Origin: Gavia stellata
Taxonomy: Eukaryota > Chordata > Aves > Gaviiformes > Gaviidae
Length of the DNA stretch: 64,000 bases
NCBI RefSeq assembly: GCF_030936135.1
Contig: NC_082603.1
Coordinates: forward strand, 30,753,236 to 30,817,235
Direction: 5' to 3'
The translations under genes and the position numbers were made by a program. Below the pieces are notes generated by a model. It was given only the letters and a program-made list of their open reading frames with translations, was not told the DNA's origin and did not search any database. Below, one piece after another: positions 62,801-64,000 of this stretch. Within the stretch, counting starts at the first letter, position 1, and the number at the start of each line of letters is the position of its first letter.

Positions 62801-63395
62801 GCAAAGAAATAACGTTCACTATTACAGCAGCAAGCACTATCAGTCTGTTAAGTCTCAAGTGGACACAAAAATACAATTTACAATTGTTTTACTGCAGGAA
62901 AATCAAAATACTAACAAGTATGTTTCCACCATGCATATTTCCTTATTTTTGTTACTGAGAATTACAGTACTAATTTGCCCAACTCTTTTTCAAATATAAA
63001 CTAGAAGAGATTAAATATAATAACAAAGTCTCACTTTTTAAGTACCTTAGCACTGCCTATATAATGTACTTAAAATCCATGTCAATTAGCAGTACCAGTA
63101 GATCAGGCTTTTGGGGGCAACAAAAACCCCCCAGTATTAAAAGTGTTATTTTATAGCCAATTTTATATTTATTTTTCATATAGAAAATATTGATATATTC
63201 AAGGCATTTGCCTTTTGGTAGGCTGGATGCACAAGTATATATCATCAATTATCTTCCTAAGGAATGTAAATTCATGTGAAAACTTACCTTTTGGATTAGG
63301 ACAAATAAATGATTGAGCTGATCAGAACTAAACTTCACAGCGGCTGCAGCAATAATGGTATGTATGTTTTCAATCACAGTGGAGGATTGTCCCGA
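24324..63395 (-). CDS. USP24: USP24, ubiquitin carboxyl-terminal hydrolase 24 (5' end outside the window)
   Basis: Giant cysteine protease that removes ubiquitin from protein substrates. Fifty-five consecutive coding exons were placed, and their lengths add to an unbroken frame of 2121 codons plus a stop. The human protein is 2620 aa, so about 500 N-terminal residues lie to the right of the window. The count from the catalytic Cys to the C-terminus is 922 residues, the same as in human. Order in the encoded part: long helical-repeat-like region, a ubiquitin-like domain, more helical region, the USP catalytic domain, a Ser/Pro-rich linker, and a long helical C-terminal region ending SDLDDVDP. 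The match to human is very close over nearly every exon. Two introns use GC donors (after 62698 and after 29102). Exon coordinates are in the next two entries. The gene lies tail to tail with PCSK9, as in human. Confidence 0.97.
26952..29101 (-). other. USP24 intron (2.15 kb) with GC donor
   Basis: The intron joins ENGLI to ALMHHSN. Its donor on the minus strand is AG|GCAAGT, the canonical form for a GC donor, and the acceptor is CCCCACAG. No repeat or hidden exon was recognised. Confidence 0.75.
32769..34228 (-). other. USP24 intron (1.46 kb)
   Basis: AT-rich intron between the exon ending YQEK and the exon starting LKSLHQLL. No additional exon or repeat was recognised. Confidence 0.7.
39079..42354 (-). 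CDS. USP24: USP24 catalytic (peptidase C19) domain
   Basis: The Cys box [19 protein letters not shown] has the nucleophile Cys codon at 42286-42288. It is followed by the QQD box ([10 protein letters not shown]), then two CxxC zinc pairs (ICKDC in exon 41256-41338 and YCEKC in exon 40885-41026). The His box [21 protein letters not shown] has the catalytic His codon at 39674-39676, and [13 protein letters not shown] supplies the usual Asp/Asn-containing last box. Cys and His are 272 residues apart, the same as human Cys1698 and His1970. An insert with a Gly/Ser-rich stretch ([11 protein letters not shown]) precedes the His box. All catalytic elements are present, so the enzyme should be active. 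Confidence 0.95.
40466..40566 (+). repeat. 21-bp tandem repeat, five copies, in a USP24 intron
   Basis: GATGTACAATACAGCCAAACT recurs about five times with almost no differences; the first copy has CAC in place of TAC and the last diverges after GCCA. It lies in the 485-base intron between the USP24 exons at 40280 and 40885. Low divergence suggests a recent or variable array. Confidence 0.92.
42087..42128 (+). repeat. GT/AT/CA microsatellite
   Basis: Short runs of GT, AT and CA dinucleotides follow one another within a USP24 intron, about 110 bases from the exon that carries the catalytic Cys. Confidence 0.7.
42809..63395 (-). CDS. USP24: USP24 exons upstream of the catalytic domain (29 exons)
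   Basis: In transcript order: 63288-63395, 62698-62793, 62429-62590, 60470-60577, 59664-59813, 58384-58515, 57760-57871, 57430-57506, 56395-56535, 56187-56240, 55877-55992, 55152-55218, 54874-54984, 54370-54468, 54118-54288, 53380-53465, 53138-53231, 52722-52877, 50259-50356, 49393-49488, 49009-49237, 47902-48061, 47449-47604, 46804-46874, 45877-46037, 45267-45328, 44720-44911, 44300-44417, 42809-42953. They sum to 3528 bases, exactly 1176 codons. Signature stretches include [78 protein letters not shown] and [14 protein letters not shown]. All have AG acceptors and, but for the 62698 donor, GT donors. The junction from 62429 to 60577 is direct, in phase 0. Confidence 0.93.
42954..44299 (-). 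other. USP24 intron (1.35 kb)
   Basis: Intron between the exon ending QQDFHPK and the exon starting with CSTADSRL. No coding sequence or interspersed repeat was recognised. Confidence 0.7.
47757..47818 (-). mobile_element. CR1 LINE 3'-end fragment
   Basis: About 60 bases contain TGAGTTGGAAGGGACCCA, AAGGATCATCAGG and GTCCAACTCC, the recognisable 3' end of an avian CR1 element as remembered. The element's sense strand is minus, the same as USP24. The rest is missing, as is usual for 5'-truncated CR1 copies. It sits in the intron between exons 47604 and 47902. Confidence 0.7.
50357..52721 (-). other. USP24 intron (2.37 kb)
   Basis: Largest of the recognised USP24 introns here, between VLYNLE and VLSSKLM. 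It contains an A/C-rich tract at about 50987-51052, which is G/T-rich in the transcript. The plus-strand open frames across it are chance. Confidence 0.7.
54118..54984 (-). CDS. USP24: USP24 ubiquitin-like domain (3 exons)
   Basis: Exons 54874-54984, 54370-54468 and 54118-54288 encode a ubiquitin-like fold. A beta-strand pair ([16 protein letters not shown]) is followed by an amphipathic helix ([11 protein letters not shown]), then [11 protein letters not shown] and the turn [14 protein letters not shown], the order seen in ubiquitin-like domains. A Ser/Gly-rich linker follows directly ([18 protein letters not shown]). Such domains inside large USPs may regulate activity or bind partners; the role in USP24 is not known to me. 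Confidence 0.75.
55517..55695 (+). repeat. Low-complexity A-rich and G/T-rich tracts
   Basis: An A run with A/C-rich flank (about 55517-55550) is followed by a G/T-rich stretch (about 55598-55692) of TTTTGG and GGTTGGTT words, with a run of G and a run of 15 T. Both lie in the intron between USP24 exons 55218 and 55877. Confidence 0.7.
59085..59489 (-). mobile_element. CR1 LINE, 5'-truncated 3' end (~400 bp)
   Basis: The reverse complement matches avian CR1 as remembered: GTTTAGCCTGGAGAAGAGGA, then CTCTTCTCCCAAG, a reverse-transcriptase tail frame with [20 protein letters not shown] and [20 protein letters not shown], then TTGGAAAAGACCTTTAAGAT near the 3' end. The frame (about 59166-59402) is the end of the CR1 ORF2 protein. 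The copy lies in the USP24 intron between 58515 and 59664, in the same orientation as the gene. Its endonuclease and most of its reverse transcriptase are missing, so it cannot move. No target duplication was found, as expected for CR1. Confidence 0.93.
59822..59850 (+). repeat. A29 homopolymer at a USP24 splice acceptor
   Basis: Twenty-nine consecutive A on the plus strand are T29 in the transcript, followed there by CCCCC and AAG just before the exon 59664-59813. The homopolymer thus serves as the pyrimidine tract of that acceptor. Confidence 0.9.
60243..60268 (+). repeat. AT/AC microsatellite
   Basis: A TATATATATATA run merges into ACACACATAC within a USP24 intron, about 200 bases from exon 60470-60577. 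Confidence 0.65.
60578..62428 (-). other. USP24 intron (1.85 kb)
   Basis: Intron between the exon ending IEDIKR and the exon starting SSQHNNPQ, both in phase 0. A frame at 62148-62224 has exon-like ends but the wrong phase; see the rejected list. No interspersed repeat was recognised. Confidence 0.65.
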
Positions 63396-64000
63396 CTGAA
63401 AGAGGAAGGAACACACATGAAGATAGGTCTTTATCCCAAATGAGACAGAGAAGGATCTCCATGTAACTATTATCCTACTATTCATACTAATGAGAAAGAA
63501 TAACAGCTTTTGACATGTTACAAACACAAGGTAAGAATAATAGTCTCTGCTCCTCATTTCACTGGCAGAGAGGTCTTTGGAACTAATTCTAAAGCAGGAA
63601 AAAACAAGTTAGTCTGCCAGCAGCTTCAAGATGCTGCAGTGGCACATAGCACTGCAAGGTGTGGTGCTAGCAATACAAACATCACCATTTTTACCGCTTG
63701 GTTAAGTTCATGTGTGGGGTGCTCCATCCCCAATACTCTTTAAGGCTTTACTCAAAAGTGAGCAATACAAAATCTCCTCCCACACTGATGGGAGCACCAT
63801 GGTAACAACAGCCAGGAGAGGAGAGGAAGTATTGCATTTTATTAAAGAGTAAAAGTGAGCGAGCTAGAATCGTACTTCAGCTCTACTAAACGTGCAAGAC
63901 TTGCTACGATGCCTGCACATACTGCGGATCTGACAGCATCCAATGAGTTTAGTCTAAAACTTCAACATTTGGACAGAGAAGAAAACCATTTCCTGCAGCG
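63396..64000 (-). other. USP24 intronic sequence at the window edge
   Basis: The gene continues to the right. Apart from one possible 31-base exon (63923-63953) nothing was recognised in this stretch. Confidence 0.5.
63923..63953 (-). CDS. USP24: Possible small USP24 exon
   Basis: On the minus strand a pyrimidine-rich stretch ending GTTTTAG precedes 31 bases that read LNSLDAVRSA and end at GCA|GTATGT. It would leave in phase 0, as the next exon (starting SGQSSTV) needs, and would need two bases from the preceding exon. Against it are its small size and the lack of a human sequence I can recall with confidence at this point. Confidence 0.3.

Overview
The window looks like a bird genome. The evidence is two CR1 LINE 3' fragments, vertebrate split genes with GT-AG introns, and the gene order TMEM61 - BSND - PCSK9 - USP24, which is also the human chromosome 1p32 order. 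The sequence alone does not fix the species. No virus-derived element was seen.

Layout. About 1-19.4 kb is GC-rich, with small introns and several tandem repeats. It holds three plus-strand genes and one tRNA gene. TMEM61 has two coding exons (2448-2797 and 5213-5498, 211 aa). BSND (barttin) has four coding exons between 7068 and 10183 (262 aa). tRNA-Gly(CCC) lies at 12508-12578. PCSK9 has twelve coding exons between 14601 and 19102 (655 aa), under a promoter that keeps an HNF1 site and a sterol regulatory element. About 19.5-64 kb is AT-rich. It is filled by the minus-strand gene USP24, of which 55 coding exons could be placed (24324-63395). They encode 2121 residues, including the whole catalytic domain and the true C-terminus. 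The first ~500 residues lie beyond the right edge. PCSK9 and USP24 converge tail to tail, with candidate poly(A) signals about 1.3 kb apart.

Function. BSND is the accessory subunit of ClC-K chloride channels. TMEM61 looks like its diverged tandem paralogue. PCSK9 is the secreted catalytically self-processed convertase that sends LDL receptors to degradation. USP24 is a giant deubiquitinase. Apart from the probable TMEM61/BSND kinship, the genes are neighbours by conserved synteny and not by a shared pathway.

No undescribed system is convincingly present. The observations most worth checking are the conserved HNF1-SRE block upstream of PCSK9, the loss of the acidic N-terminal segment of the PCSK9 prodomain, three frame-supported GC-AG introns (one in PCSK9, two in USP24), the TMEM61/BSND similarity, a USP24 splice acceptor whose pyrimidine tract is a 29-base homopolymer, and a G-quadruplex-like tract just inside PCSK9 intron 1. 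All exon calls were made by eye from splice signals, frame and remembered human proteins; no alignment was run.
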